Source of the DNA: Trebouxia sp. TZW2008
Taxonomy: Eukaryota > Chlorophyta > Trebouxiophyceae > Trebouxiales > Trebouxiaceae
DNA length: 64,000 nucleotides
Assembly (NCBI GenBank): GCA_002118135.1
Contig: BDIU01000097.1
Span: 171,176 to 235,175, forward strand
Direction of reading: 5' to 3'
Part shown: positions 1-12,800 of the stretch, piece by piece
How positions within the stretch are numbered: position 1 is the first letter of the stretch
Layout of the letters: the number at the start of each line of letters is the position of its first letter
Translations under genes and position numbers: made by a program
Notes under the pieces: model-generated
Told to the model about the DNA's origin: nothing
Database searches by the model: none
Seen by the model: the letters and a program-made list of their open reading frames with translations, nothing else

Positions 1-895
1 TGGATTGACCTCAAAAAGCCTCAGGAAGAGGTTCTTTGAGGTCTTTCTGCTGCCTCAACTGCATTACTCGCTCAGCGGAAAGTTGCTGGGGCATCAAGAC
101 TGTCTCGTGCTCATTGTTATGTGTGCAGCTGAAGCAGTGGAATAATCCTGATGTTCTTGTCACCCACTTTCCTTCTGCAAAGATGTCAGGCCATCATGGC
201 TGTCTCACACCTGTTGGTGTGTGTGCAGTTGAAGCGCTGGATTGACCCCAAACAGCCTCAGGAAGAGGTTCTTTGATGTCCTCCCATTGTTTCAACTGCA
301 TCACTCACCTGACGCAAGGATGCTGGGGCATCATGATTGTCTCATGCTTGTCGTGTTGTGTGCAGTTGAAGCAGTGGAACATTTTCAGTATTCTCATGGC
401 TGTCTCACGTTTGTCGGTGTGTGTGCAGTGGAAGCACTGGGCTGACCTCAAAAAGCCTCAGGAAGAGGTTCTTTGATATCCTCCCATTGTTTCAACTGCA
501 TTACCCACTCAGCACAAAGTTACTGGGGCAACATGACTGTCTCACATTTGTTGGTGTGTGTGCAGCTGAAACAAAGAGTGGATCCTAACAGTCTTATCAC
601 TTGATGTCTTGGTGTGCAGATGCCAGGACATCAGGCCTGTTTCATATTTTGTATCACGCTTGTTGTCATTTTGCAGCTGCAGCAGTGGGTTGAGCACACG
701 GATCTCCTCACCCAGTTGATTCGTGTAAAGATGCCAGTGCATCATGGCCATCTTTTGTTTCTGCACCATGCTTGTTGTGTTATGTGCAGTCAAAGCAGTG
801 GGTGGACCCTGATGACCTTCTTCCCATAGGGTTTTGTCATTATATTGGTATTGTGGGTCATCATGGCTGTCTCACGCTAGTTTTGGTGTGTGCAG
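1..895 (+). repeat. Acceptor-side junction array of exon 896-981
   Basis: The segment repeats the end of the intron and the start of the exon: (tg)tgtgcag followed by t(t/g)(a/g)aagc(a/g)(c/g)tgg occurs near 126, 225, 359, 424, 559, 669, 786 and finally 890, where it becomes the real exon. Long subcopies, such as the stretch that starts with cctcaaaaagcctcaggaag, also recur (11, 443, variant at 246). The copies carry stops in all frames, and only the last is usable. Confidence 0.8.
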
Positions 896-3800
896 TTAAA
901 GCAGTGGGTGGATCCCAGAGAGCCACTCCCCTCTGCTTCCTCCATTGGCCCCCCACCCCCCAAGAAGGCCAACCTTGGAAGGTAATGATCCCTGCTGCCA
1001 TGATATTTGCAAATACCTATACATTCATACTGATGTACTGCTTCTCCCCTTGGCTTCCTCTGTTGGAGACCTCCTCACGCTAACAAGTCCAACCTCGGAA
1101 GGTATCGTACCTGTTGGGGGTACCAAGGTGACCCCTGCTGCCGTGATGGGTGTCAAGGCATGTGCATTTGCCCTGATGTATACGGCGTCAACTATGCATG
1201 CTTGGTGACAAAATCATTCACCTCTTCCTGAGAAGGCTGATCTCAGGTAAAGACATATGCTGCTGTGATATATGTGAGTGCCTATGCATCTGTTCTGGTA
1301 TGCATTCACTTCTTCTCTCGGTCCCCTCAAATTGATCCTCCTCCCCCTCAGGAAGCTTACCTTGACAGGTAATGATACATGCTGCTGTGATATATGTGAA
1401 TGCCTATGCACCCGTCCTGGTGTTCTACTTCTCCCCCCGCTAACCTCAGTTGGACCCATTACCCCAAAGAAGGTCAAGCTTGGAAGGTACCAGTCAACTT
1501 ATTTCCGCATTTCTGCCAATGTTTGAGCCAACCCAGTGTGAAGAAGGCAGGCCAGAGCTGCATTGATTCTTTCTTGATCAGAGTTGCTGCTATGATACGT
1601 GTGAGTGCGCATGCATGCGCACCGATGTTCTACTTCTTCCCTTGGCATCCTCTCATTGACCTCCCCCCTCAGAATGCTAGAAGTACCTGTCAAGACTAGC
1701 TGTTTGAGGTGGGAAAGATCCAGTGAGAAATGCTGAGGGGCAAAGTAAAACACCAGGTTGAACCAGCCTTGATTTGCAACCATTTCTGGATCTCTGCTGA
1801 TGTTCTCTGTGTTGATGATTTGAAGACAGGTACTGACGCCTGCTGAATGATACCTGCTGCTGCAATAGATGTCAATGCATATGCATCATTGTTGTTGATG
1901 ACCAACAAACTGGTGTTTGGTGCAATGCATCTCTGAGGCGGATGCAAGCAGCGGTGAGCCACATCCCACCACCACTGCCCAATCAATGCTATCATTGATT
2001 CAAGCGCTTAATTTTTGCATGTGATCAGTTGGCAAAACTGTCATTTGCACGCTGTTTAGCTCTGAAGGCGAGGTCAGCAGCAGTGGGACACTGTTGGCTA
2101 AAGAGAATACAAAGTAAGCTGAACACCAAGCAAAAAACAAAACTTGACAGGCTTCACCAGTGATCAACACCCATTTTGATGTGATGCAGCTCTGATAGAG
2201 AGGCCAGCAGCAGTGGGCCATCGTCTGCCACCACTGGCTCATCAACCCTGACAATCAAGATTCCGAGCAAGCATAGAACGAACCTTGACTTGCGTGATCA
2301 GTGACAAAACACCTATTCTGTTGCTGTGCAGCTCTGAGGGGAAAGCAAGTAGCAGTGGGCCACCTCCTGCCACTATTGGGCAACTAGTCCTGAAATTTGC
2401 ATTCTGCTCAATGTGCTTCATCAACCATCATCTCATTCATTCCAGATTGGAAAACAAGCAAGGAACACAAGCTGAATGCGCGTATACATAAATAAAACGC
2501 CTGTTTTGGTGCATTGCAGCTCTGAGGGGGAGACAAGTAGCAGTGGGCCACCTCCTGCCACAACGGGACAGCCCATCAATGTCGGTTTGGCGTCCAGATA
2601 TGCGAAGCCTACAGGAGCTGCGAAGGTGCCTTCACATCTGCTCATGCAACATCATCTTCTGCTTCTTCTTCCTCATCATCACTTTCTACTTCTTCTTTGT
2701 CATCAGCGTTTTCTGCTTCTTCTCTGTGGTTGTTATGATGTCCTCATCACCACCATCATGATCATGATCATCATCATGTATATCCTAGCTAGTGACATTG
2801 TGTGAACTGCTGAGTGCGTTTAGCAGTTCCAAAACACTGCAGCAGACTTCATACATTGCTTGCCTACACCCTTTGAAAAGAGCCTGCATTACAACCATCT
2901 TGAGAAGCGCTATCTTCCTGATCTAGGCAGTTTCATCTGTGAAACGCAAGTGGTCAGTGCTGCATATGTGATGTCAAGCGGCAACCCCTAGATTGCCAGT
3001 CTGAATGCACGACATAGCTGGTTGTGAGTGACATGTTTGCCAGCAGACAACCTTAACGCGCTGCTGGCGCAACATGATGTCTGCATGCCATAAGACTGAC
3101 AAGTTTGTCACGTGATTGCATATAGCACCTCTGCTTTTAGAGCACAACAAGGCTGCATGAGTGCAGCAAGCACTTCTGCCTGACAGTTTGGCTGTCTTTG
3201 CTACCTGCACAAGCCTGTATGGCACTATGACACTTGCAGGATCACTGCAGCCCCCCCCTCCCCTGCCCCCTCCCTCCCCCCTCCCCCCCCCTTACCCTTC
3301 CACCCCAGCTGCTAAGCTTGGCACTAACAGGATCACTGCAGGGGATGGGTCAGGTCCCCGCTTTGTGTGCAGGCAGCAAAGGCAACTCCTTCAGTCATCT
3401 TGTTGATACCAGGCTTAACAGTTAGGGGTTGGAGAGGTGGGGCTGGCCTGATTGTCCGGAGGGGTTGTGGGGGGCTGTTGCGTGTTTGTATTTCGCATTC
3501 CTCCTTACAGGTTTGCTGTATGCGCATGCAGTAAATCTGCCTCCATTGGTGCTCCTCCCTGCACCAGATTTGGCCAATAGGGGCAGTGGGGGCAGGGTTG
3601 GCTGGGGTATTCAAGTGGGGTCTATCTGCACCTTTGTGTCTATCACCTAAACCCAGGTCGCTTTGTGCAAAGGCAGCAAATGGCAGCCCCTCAGTCATTC
3701 CACTTGTGCCAAGGATAGCAGGTATAGGCAGGGTGGAAGTGACCAGCCTGGGGGCCGGGGGGGGGGGGGGGTCAAACAAGTGGGGGGCAAAACATTTGTT

Positions 3801-6800
3801 CCATGTTTGCAGTCAGCACATTTGCCTTACAGGCTTGCTGTTTGTGCAGGCAGCAAACCCAGTGCCCTCTGTCATCCTGCCTGTCCCAGGCTTGGCAGGT
3901 AGAGGCAGGGGGGTAACGGCTGGCCTGGGGGGCCGAGGGGCGTTGTCCCATGTTTGCTCTCAGCACTTTTGCCTTACAGGCTTGCTGTTTGTGCAGGCTG
4001 CGAACCCCACGCCTTCTGTCATCCTGCCTGTCCCAGGCTTGGCAGGTAGGGGCAGGGGCGGTAGGGCAGGTCTGGGGGGCAGGGGGGGTCGAGGGGGTGC
4101 CATTCGCACCTTCGTGCCTCAGACAGCCAACTCAGCTGCTGTCGCCCCTGCTTGGATGACCAAGAAGCCCTCAGGGGAGTCACCTTCAGAGGAGGCTTCA
4201 TCCTCTACCCCCTTTGCTACAGTGGCGACCCCCATTTCTGATAGCGCAAGCCCTTTCGCCCTGGATGCTCCTCAAGGTGTAGAAGGTACAGCGAACTTTT
4301 GATACAAAATCTACATTTGATTTTAAGTGCATGCTCTACCCCCTTTGCTACAGTTGCCATTGCCACTTCTGATAGGCGCTTGGTTCTAAAGTGCATCATC
4401 CATACATCAAAGTGTCCTTGCTCAGAAATATCATTGCGGGCAGAATGCAGTTCCAAATTGCAGTTTCCTTGCATTCAGAATTTCACCATACCAAGTGGCG
4501 CGCCTCCGAAGAGAAGCAGTGTAACTCCCTTCCGGCGGTCAACCATGTTAGTGAGCCTGAATCTACAGGATGCCTCAATTCAGTTTCACTCGTGCTGCTA
4601 TAAATTGCCTGCTTTGCAAAGAAATTTGTGAATCGAGGGAAGGTCGTACTTCATGCTTCTGTCCCCTGCATATGACCAAGACAGAGTGTTTCCTTCAGAG
4701 TGGCGAGCAGCGGCAAAGGGGCTAGTATGAGTAGAAGTATGCACACTTGTACAGCTGCTTGTCCAGAAGTAGAACGTATGAAAGACATCCCTTTTGTAAG
4801 CATTTTCAAGGTCCTGAATCTGTAGGAACCCTCAGTGATGTGCTTCTTATGCTGTTCACAGCCCTGTGCCTATGACAGCAATGCATGGAGTGAGGTACAG
4901 TCTTACCTCGTACTTCAGCCGTTGCTGTCATAGACAAAGGTTTGTGAACAGCATCAGTGCAACACAGTTGAGGCGCCCTAAGTACTCGGGCAGATTTCAA
5001 CAGCATCAGAGTGATCATCAGTGCTTTGCTGTCTTGCCGTGACGACGTGTTTTTTCATTTTGCCCTGTTGTAGCTGTGTCTGCGGCATAAGACACATGCC
5101 AGAGCTGCAGAGCACAGCTTCTTCACCATATCTTGTTTGATATGTTCCAGTCTCAATAAGTGCTCATCACAATTAAAGTAGCACCTGCAGCAATGACAAG
5201 CCTTCATGACAACAACATTATGGCACAGGCCTCAAAGCTTAGTTGCACGCCAACACAGAGGAGTCAATCTAGAATCGTCTGCTGCTGCTGATGCTGCTGC
5301 TGCGCGACATTGCTGTTGCAGCTTTTTCGAGCTTGCAGTCTTGCTGCAGGCAGCTTGCTCTGGAACTGAGTCTGCCCTGGTTAGTGTCTGATGTCAAAGA
5401 GGCACCCTGCAGGTCTCTGGTCAACATCTGACGCCAACCATGAGGGGTCATGCTCAAAGCAAGCATCCCACGCCACTGATGCGCCGCCTCGTTTGTGCTG
5501 CCTTTTGCTCAGCTTTCACATTTGACATACTGCAGGCAATTTCACTCTTGATTTGCTGCTGATGTAGGGCTCTTCACAGAACCTGAAGCCAACACTGAGG
5601 AGTCAAGCCTTTAGCAAACATCTCCTACTTCTATTGCACGATCTGCGTTTTGCTGGCCATTTTTTGAGCTTTCACTTGATGCAGGCAATCTGATCCTAAA
5701 CTGTTATTGCTGCAGATCACTTGTCAACAAACAGCGCAAACCCTGAGGAGGCAGCCCAAATATCTCCTGCGGCTGCTGCGTTACCGCTAGATCCATTCAG
5801 TGCATCAGCAGCAGAGTCCACATCTGGCACCGGTGGCAATGCTGACTTCCCCACAGCTGTCGACACTGCTTTTGGCGGTGGCGCCACTGCCATGGAAGAT
5901 ACTTTTGGCGGTGGCAGCACTGCTGTAGATGACGCCTTTGGCGGTGGCAGCACTGCAATGGAGGATGCCTTTGGTGGTGGCTCTGAAAGCACCTCTGGGG
6001 TGGAGGCGGCTTTTGGTGGTGGCAATGGCTTTGGCAATGGTGGTGGCCTAGACGCCTTTGGCGGCAGTGGCGCAGGAGTCACTGTTGAGTATGCTGCATC
6101 TGCCTTGGATGACACCTTTGGAGGCGCTCTAGCAGCTGGCGACATTGGCCAGGTGAGCATCTGGACTTTGACTGGTGATAGCATCCTGCTGGAAATTTTG
6201 GTAGCATATAGATTGTGCTTGATGAACTTCCGTAAGTAGGCCATGTTACCAACCTGAGCAGAAGCTGCGCAGAGTGCAAGATCATCTGTGGGCAACAATC
6301 ATAATATGCAGATGTGCCGGAATCATTTGCTTGATAGATACAAACATTGACTATTGTCTGATGCTGATTGCAGAATGAGTCAACCTCATCAAGAGCTGAA
6401 GTCTTTGATGAGTCACATGGGTCACATGAGCCCCCAGTGACTCAGGATGAGTCTGGGGACCCATCAACATTGGAGGGCGGTGCTTCAGACCCCCAAGGGC
6501 CCACCCCTAGTGTCTCTGCGCGCGGCGACTCAGCAGGTGTTATTTAATCCCAGATCACGCTGGCTTGTGCATGCTTTGTTTTGTCTTCGTGGTACAATAT
6601 GAACGAAGATAACAGCAACATAACAGGTCTTTTGTACCGTGGCAAGGCTCCTCAGCAGTGCTCCTGCCTATGGCGACTCAGCAGGTAATGATGTTATGCT
6701 GTATCATGTCTGATAGTGCATGTCATGATTTGTGATTGTTGCGCAACAATGCGCATCAAGGGTCCTCTGAGATGTTGGTCAATGCATGTCATCTGAGTTT

Positions 6801-9800
6801 GCAGCGCAACAACACCCCTGTTCTCAGAGTAGCAACACTTGAGGTCTTCTGTCACAGTAAACACTGCGTGGTGTGGTCTGTACCTATAGCGCAACAACGT
6901 CTGATGCAATTCTGGTGGCAGCATCAAAGGCCCTCTCTGCCATTGATATGGCTTACATTGTTGCCAACTAAGAGCATATGCCAAGGCAGCAGCATTCACA
7001 AGACTGTAGTGCAGTGAGGTGTCATGTCAATCTTAGGCACTTTACCATTGCTTTATGCATAACAGTGAAGGAATGAAGGCTGTGATGCGTGTCTGGCCCA
7101 AAGCTGGCTGCTGATGACGGCACAGGCCTGACCAAGTGTGACAATGGTGTTCCATATGCAAAAAATGATACCAGCAGGGCAAGACTTTTTCAAAACCTCA
7201 GTTTAAGATTTTGAACCACTGCCCTTGCTGGTATGACCTCTGCAATTAGACATGATTGTCCTGCTCCCTCAGGCGTTTGCAGTCAGGTGCTGCCTGCTTG
7301 CCCTGAAACCAGTATATACGCCAGCTAATAGTTGCTGCAAGCACATCGAACGCGCAATGAAAGCAAAGTCTGGAGACCTTCAAGGGCTTGCCTTGTTGAT
7401 CCCACCTTGTGCATATTCACCATGCCTTGCTTTTTGGTCAAGCGGGCAAGCCTTTCAATCTTCAGACTTTGCTTTCACTGTGCGATTGTTGTGCTCAATG
7501 CAACCACTTGCTGGCGTGTGCAAATGCTAACGGTGTAGCAATGGTAACAAAAGCATGTGCAGGCACAAGGTCTTGCATATGAAAGCTGCATGTGTGCAAC
7601 GCTTGTCTGCACTTCACAAATTGTTACAGCAGCAAAGTCTCTTCTGCAGCTCTTGCAGGTCTGGTTTGATGTGAGACTGGAAGCTGGCGCTGCGGCAGGG
7701 GTCCTCAATAGCAGGAACATCAAAATCAGCTGACTCTACAATGCACTTCCTGCGGTGCAACTGACCTTACAGTAGACACTATACTGACCAGACAGTGTGC
7801 TGTACATAAAATCTCACCTTGCTGACAGTGTAAGGGCAGTCTACACTCAAAGATACAGTGAGGCAATACAGTGGTGTGGTGTGGTGTGCATGGGATGAGA
7901 TTTTGCTGATGTGCAGGGACGTCAGAGTCAGCACCAAATCCAGGATTTGATATTGAGGAGATGGAGGTGCGAGCGGGTGAAGCCAGCCAGAAAGACTACA
8001 GCGGCTTTGACTGGCAAGCGCTGATGGAGACTGGACAAAAGTGGCGTGACCATGGCTACCCAGAAGAGCAAGTATGCTTTCTAAACCCTTGCATCCAAAA
8101 CATGGTGTTCTGCTCGACTGTTCAGGAACTGGCAGGAATTGAACTGCGAGCCGACCCTATGTTGGGTTGTAGGACCCAAAAGTCTTTTCTTGTGTATGGT
8201 TTTGGTCATGGTCTGCTGTTTGTAGCAGATGAGCGCATGGATGATTGTATGATGGGTGAATGATGCGCAATGTAGGTGAGGGGTTTGCTAGCAGACTATG
8301 CTGGTTTGCTCACCAGCCCCTGAACTGCATTGTGCATCACAGCCCAGTCAACTTACATTTGCGCATGCAGTCACTGAATGTATCACTGAAAGCCTGCATG
8401 GATCTCTGACTGGATTCATGGATGAGCGTATGTATCGAGCCTCGTCCATTCATGTGAGGGGGTGGCTGGTGGAGTGCAATATGGGCAATTCAGCAATTGA
8501 AAGTGTGAATGCATTTTGATAGGTGAATGATGCTCAATGCAGGTGAAGGGTTGGTTAGCAGACTATGGCGGTCTGCTGACTACCCTTTTCTCTCCGCTGT
8601 GCATCGCTCCCCACTCACTTTTCTTTCATGCTTTCAGGTGCTGACTATTTCACTGCACAGGCTAACTGATTGCACAGGCCCCTGACTGTGTTCATGGGTG
8701 AACATATGAACGAAGTACACCCCATGCCGTTGAGGGGTGGGCTAGCAGACCCTGAGTCTGCCAAGCACCCCTTTCACCTGCATTGTGCTTCATTCCCTTG
8801 TCAATTACCATTCATACATACAGTCGCTGACTGTATCACTCATGACTGCACGAGTCCCTGACTGATTTGCGTGAATCAATCATACTCCTTGCACGGGGTT
8901 GCTACCAGACTTATGAGTTGGTCACCTCAGCAAATGAATGCATGAACAGTTTTTGCATGGTGAAACATGTCCAATGCAGGTGAGGGACTGGCTGGCAGAC
9001 TATACTGATCTGCTAGCTACAACCTCTTCTGCATTGTGCATCACTTCCCAATCACCATTTTTTGTATGCATTCAGTTCCTGAATGTATCGCCCATATTTG
9101 CAGAGGCCTCTGACTGATTTACTGGGAGAATTCATGCATGAAGTATACCCCATACATGTGGACGGGCTGGCTGGTGTCAAGGGGCAATCGGCAATTGAAA
9201 GCATGAACGAATATTGATAAATTGGTGATGCACAATGCAGGCGAGAGGTCAGCGAGCAGACTGTTGCGGTCCACCCCATGGTCTGTCAGCTGTCCCTTTG
9301 CCTGTATTGTGCATCATTCTCCAGTCACTGTTCATTCATGCTGTCAGTTGCTGACTGCAACGCTGAAGACTGCACAAATCCCCAACTGGTTTATGGGAAG
9401 AACATATGCATGCACTGATGCATCCCATGCACATGTAGATGTGGCTGGTGGAGTCAATGACAAAACGCATGGATGAATTTTGATAGGTGGATGATGTCCA
9501 ATGCAGGCGAGGGGCTGGCAAGCAGACTATGGCGTCCACCCCATAATCTGCGAGTCATCCTCACACCTGTACTGTGCATTATTTCCAGTCAATTTTGGTT
9601 CAGGCATTCAGCCACCACATGACAGTATGGCTCCTGGACTGGTTTCACAAGTAAACGGATGATTGACTGCACCCCATGCAGGTGAGAGAAGGGCTTCAGC
9701 AACTGAAAGCATGAATGAATATTTGAAAGTGAATGATGTCCAATGCAGGTGAGGGGCTGGCTAGCAGACCCTCAGTCTGCCATGCAACTCCCTCATCTGT

Positions 9801-12800
9801 ATGGCGCATCATTTTTCAATCAAGTTTTGTTCATGCCTGCAGTCTCTGCCTGTATCACTGTACGACTGCATGGGGCCCTGAGTGGTCTCATAGATGAGGG
9901 CACGCATCAACCATACTTCTTGCAAGGGATGGCTAGCAGACTATGGGCCACAAAGTCAGTGACCAAATGCGTGAATGACCGGTGAATTATGAAGTATGCA
10001 CGATGTAGGTGAGGTGCTGGCTAGCAGGTTATGGCGGTCCACCTCACAGTCTGCAAGTCATCGCCTCACATGTTCTGTGCATGATCTCCAGTCACTACTC
10101 ATTTATGGGTCCAGCCACCACATGACTGCATGGCTCGAGGACTGGTTTCACAAGTGAACGGATGACCGAGTCCACCTGATGCAGGCGAGGCAAGAGCTTG
10201 TGAAGCAAGTAACAGGAATCCAGCACCTGCATGCATGGAGACATGTTGCAAGGCAAATGGTGCCTCATGCAGGTCAAGAGTGGCTGGCAGACCTGGGTGG
10301 ACCTCATATTATATGACTAGCTGACTGCAGGGACTACTGTCAGCCAGTAGTCAAAGACGTTTAGGTCCACCCCAGAGTCTACAAGCCACCATCAAACCTG
10401 CATGGAGTATGATTCATTCATCCATTGAACCAGTCAAGCACCCAAGCCATCTGAGTGACTGGAGTGATGTGGGCGGTCAGATGGCAAGCATGCCGCATAA
10501 ATCCCTTTAAATGCATGCATGAATGGAGGGTGATCGACAGACAGTGCTCTTTGCAGACAAGGGGTTGCCTGTCAGACTATGGGATTGATCTTCATGTGTA
10601 TGACTGTTGGCTGGCTGTAATCACATATGTGGAGGTCCACCTCGCAGTCTGACCCAGCTTTTGCATGACATAGAATTCATCCATGCTTTCATCCACAGTC
10701 AGGGACCCAAGCAATCCAAGCACTACATGGGGCGCATAGGTGGGTCGCTGGCAAGCATGCTGCATACTCCCCCTTGAATGCATGTAGGAACATGTTGTGT
10801 TTGATCGACAATGCACACTCCAGGTCAGGTGATGGCTAGCTGGCTGCGGGCAAAAATACAGAGTGGGCAGTACCTCCACGAAAGTCTATGACTGTTGGGT
10901 CTAGAGGCACTACCTTGAATGTATTTTGGCTAGCAAGTGGCATTGTCCCCCTACCTGCGTGCATGAAGCATTGATGATTTGTGGAGAACGCACATTGCAG
11001 GTCAGAGGATGGCTAGCGGCTGTGGGGCTGGTCAACTGCAAATAGTATCTCAAGACCCAGCAGTCGTAGAAACTCCAAAACTCTATGACTGTTGGGTCTG
11101 AAGGTACTACCTTGAGTGAATTGTGGCAAGCAAGTGGCACTGTCCCCCTAAGTGCGTGTATGAAGTCTTTGTGAGTTGTGGACGATGTACACTGCAGGTA
11201 CGAGGGTTTCTTGTAGATTATGGCGTAGACTTACAGGTCTACGACTATTGGCTGTGGCGATACTATCCGGAGTGGATAGTGTGGTGGCAAGGCTACCAAC
11301 AGCAGGAACAGCAACAGGAGCAGCTCCCAGAAGCTGGGCAACCTGCAGCTGGCTCAGGTACAGCTTCAACCTTCTACTGAAGTACTTTTATGCGCTTGTG
11401 AGTTTGCATTGAAAAGGACAGGAGCAGCTGCCGGAATCTGGCCAGCCTGTAGCTGGCTCATTGGGCACCAGCTGTTGCTACAAGTAAGCTTCTCAGGTGG
11501 ATCAGCAGCCACAGTCCTTGTCAGAAGGTTCGACGTGAAGGCTGGCTTCTGACATGAAGCTGTGAATCAGTGCGTCTTGTCAGATGGCAGTGTCAACCTT
11601 TAGCATCTACTGAATCAGGCTGACTGTGCTCTGAGCGAAAACGCAAGTTGCCAGTCTTCTCTCAACTGCCACTGCAAATCACACACACGTCCAGCCATTT
11701 TTGGCAATGAACGCTTGCCAAACAACAAAGTACAAGGGGCTGCGCTTCGTGTTGACAAAGCTCCAATGTGTGTATTGGTGTCAGCTGCCACACCATGTTC
11801 ATCATGCAAATTTCACTGATGCATTGTTTCCTTTGCTTGATGCAGATCCTACCATTGCAACTGATGCCAAGCCAAATCAGGCAGCTGACTCAGAGGAGCC
11901 TAACTATGAACTCGGCTTCTCGCTAGGAAGTGACTCAGAAGCAGTGACTAATGGTTACTTTGATGATCAGCCTCCATCATTGGATATCCAAGCTGAGGCT
12001 GAGCCCAGCTTTGAGCCTCAGCCAGATGCTGCCGAGTCAACTGCTAAGTCAGCTCCACCCACTGCCTCTGCTGCTGACTCATCGCCAGCTCAGCCTGCTG
12101 AGTCATCTTCTCCATCGACTGCTGAGTCACCTTCCGCTGGTGGTGTTGGGGCTGCGGAGTCTGACTACGCAGCTGCCACATCAACTTCTGCTCAGGCTGC
12201 CGATGACTCAGAAGCACCTGCCTTACAGCAGGAGGACAGTTTCCTGTCAGAAGCAAATGGTGATGTCCAACATCTGCTGGAGTCCCCTGCTAGGGTTGCA
12301 GACCCTTTTGGCAGTGCGCAGGATCTGCCAGGCACAACCTGGCATAATCCTGTGTTTGGAGACCTGCTTGCGTCTCCAGAGCAGCCAACAGAGGTGACTT
12401 TTCTTTCACAACATCCTCTGCTTGCTTGTTGAAAAACCAGGAAGGGCATAACAACCTGGCATAACCCTGTCTTTGGTGACCTGCTTGCGTCTCCAGAGCA
12501 GCCAACAGAGGTGACTTTTCTTCCACAGTCATCCTCTGCTTGCTTGTTGAAAAACCAGGAAGGGCATAACAACCTGGCATAACCCTGTCTTTGGTGACCT
12601 GCTTGTGTCTCCAGAGCAGCCAGCAGAGGTGACTTTTCTTTCACGAGCATCCTCTACTTGCTTGTTGAAAACACAGGAAGCACTCTACAGCCTGATGTGA
12701 ACCTGTTGTTGGTGATCTGCTTGCGTCTCAAGCCTCTTGGCAAAACAGCTCACCACAATTCTGTGTTTTGAGACGCAAGCAGGTCACCACAAACAGAGAG

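Larger units (their letters stand above)
896..4285 (+). other. Sec16-like C-terminal block (exons 896-981, 2520-2625, 4123-4285)
   Basis: The three exons encode LKQWVDPREP, then a PPPPKK stretch, a second PPPAT stretch, GLASRYAKP and VAPAWMTKKP. Sec16 proteins of animals and plants end with the same order: a K-x-W-V segment, a run of prolines, then an S/R-R-Y-V/A segment, usually in a disordered tail that binds COPII partners. The match is by motif order only, and the central conserved domain of Sec16 would lie left of the window. A generic proline-rich linker is the alternative. Confidence 0.4.

Noticed and set aside
36..476. Repeated short ORFs with VQLKQW or VCAVEA at the left edge, as a family of small proteins
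   Set aside because: They are translations of the acceptor-side junction array before exon 896; starts and stops are accidental.
5716..6152. FG-repeat nucleoporin
   Set aside because: The repeats are acidic DAFGGG units in one exon only, and the rest of the protein has no nucleoporin character.
8255..11197. CRISPR-like array or satellite DNA
   Set aside because: Units are degenerate, 200-270 bp, lack constant short repeats with unique spacers, and align to the start of the following exon.
12044..12650. Minus-strand ORFs with repeated SPLLAALETQAGHQ, as a tandem-repeat protein
   Set aside because: They are the antisense of the 117-bp donor-junction array and of the plus-strand exon 11846-12393.
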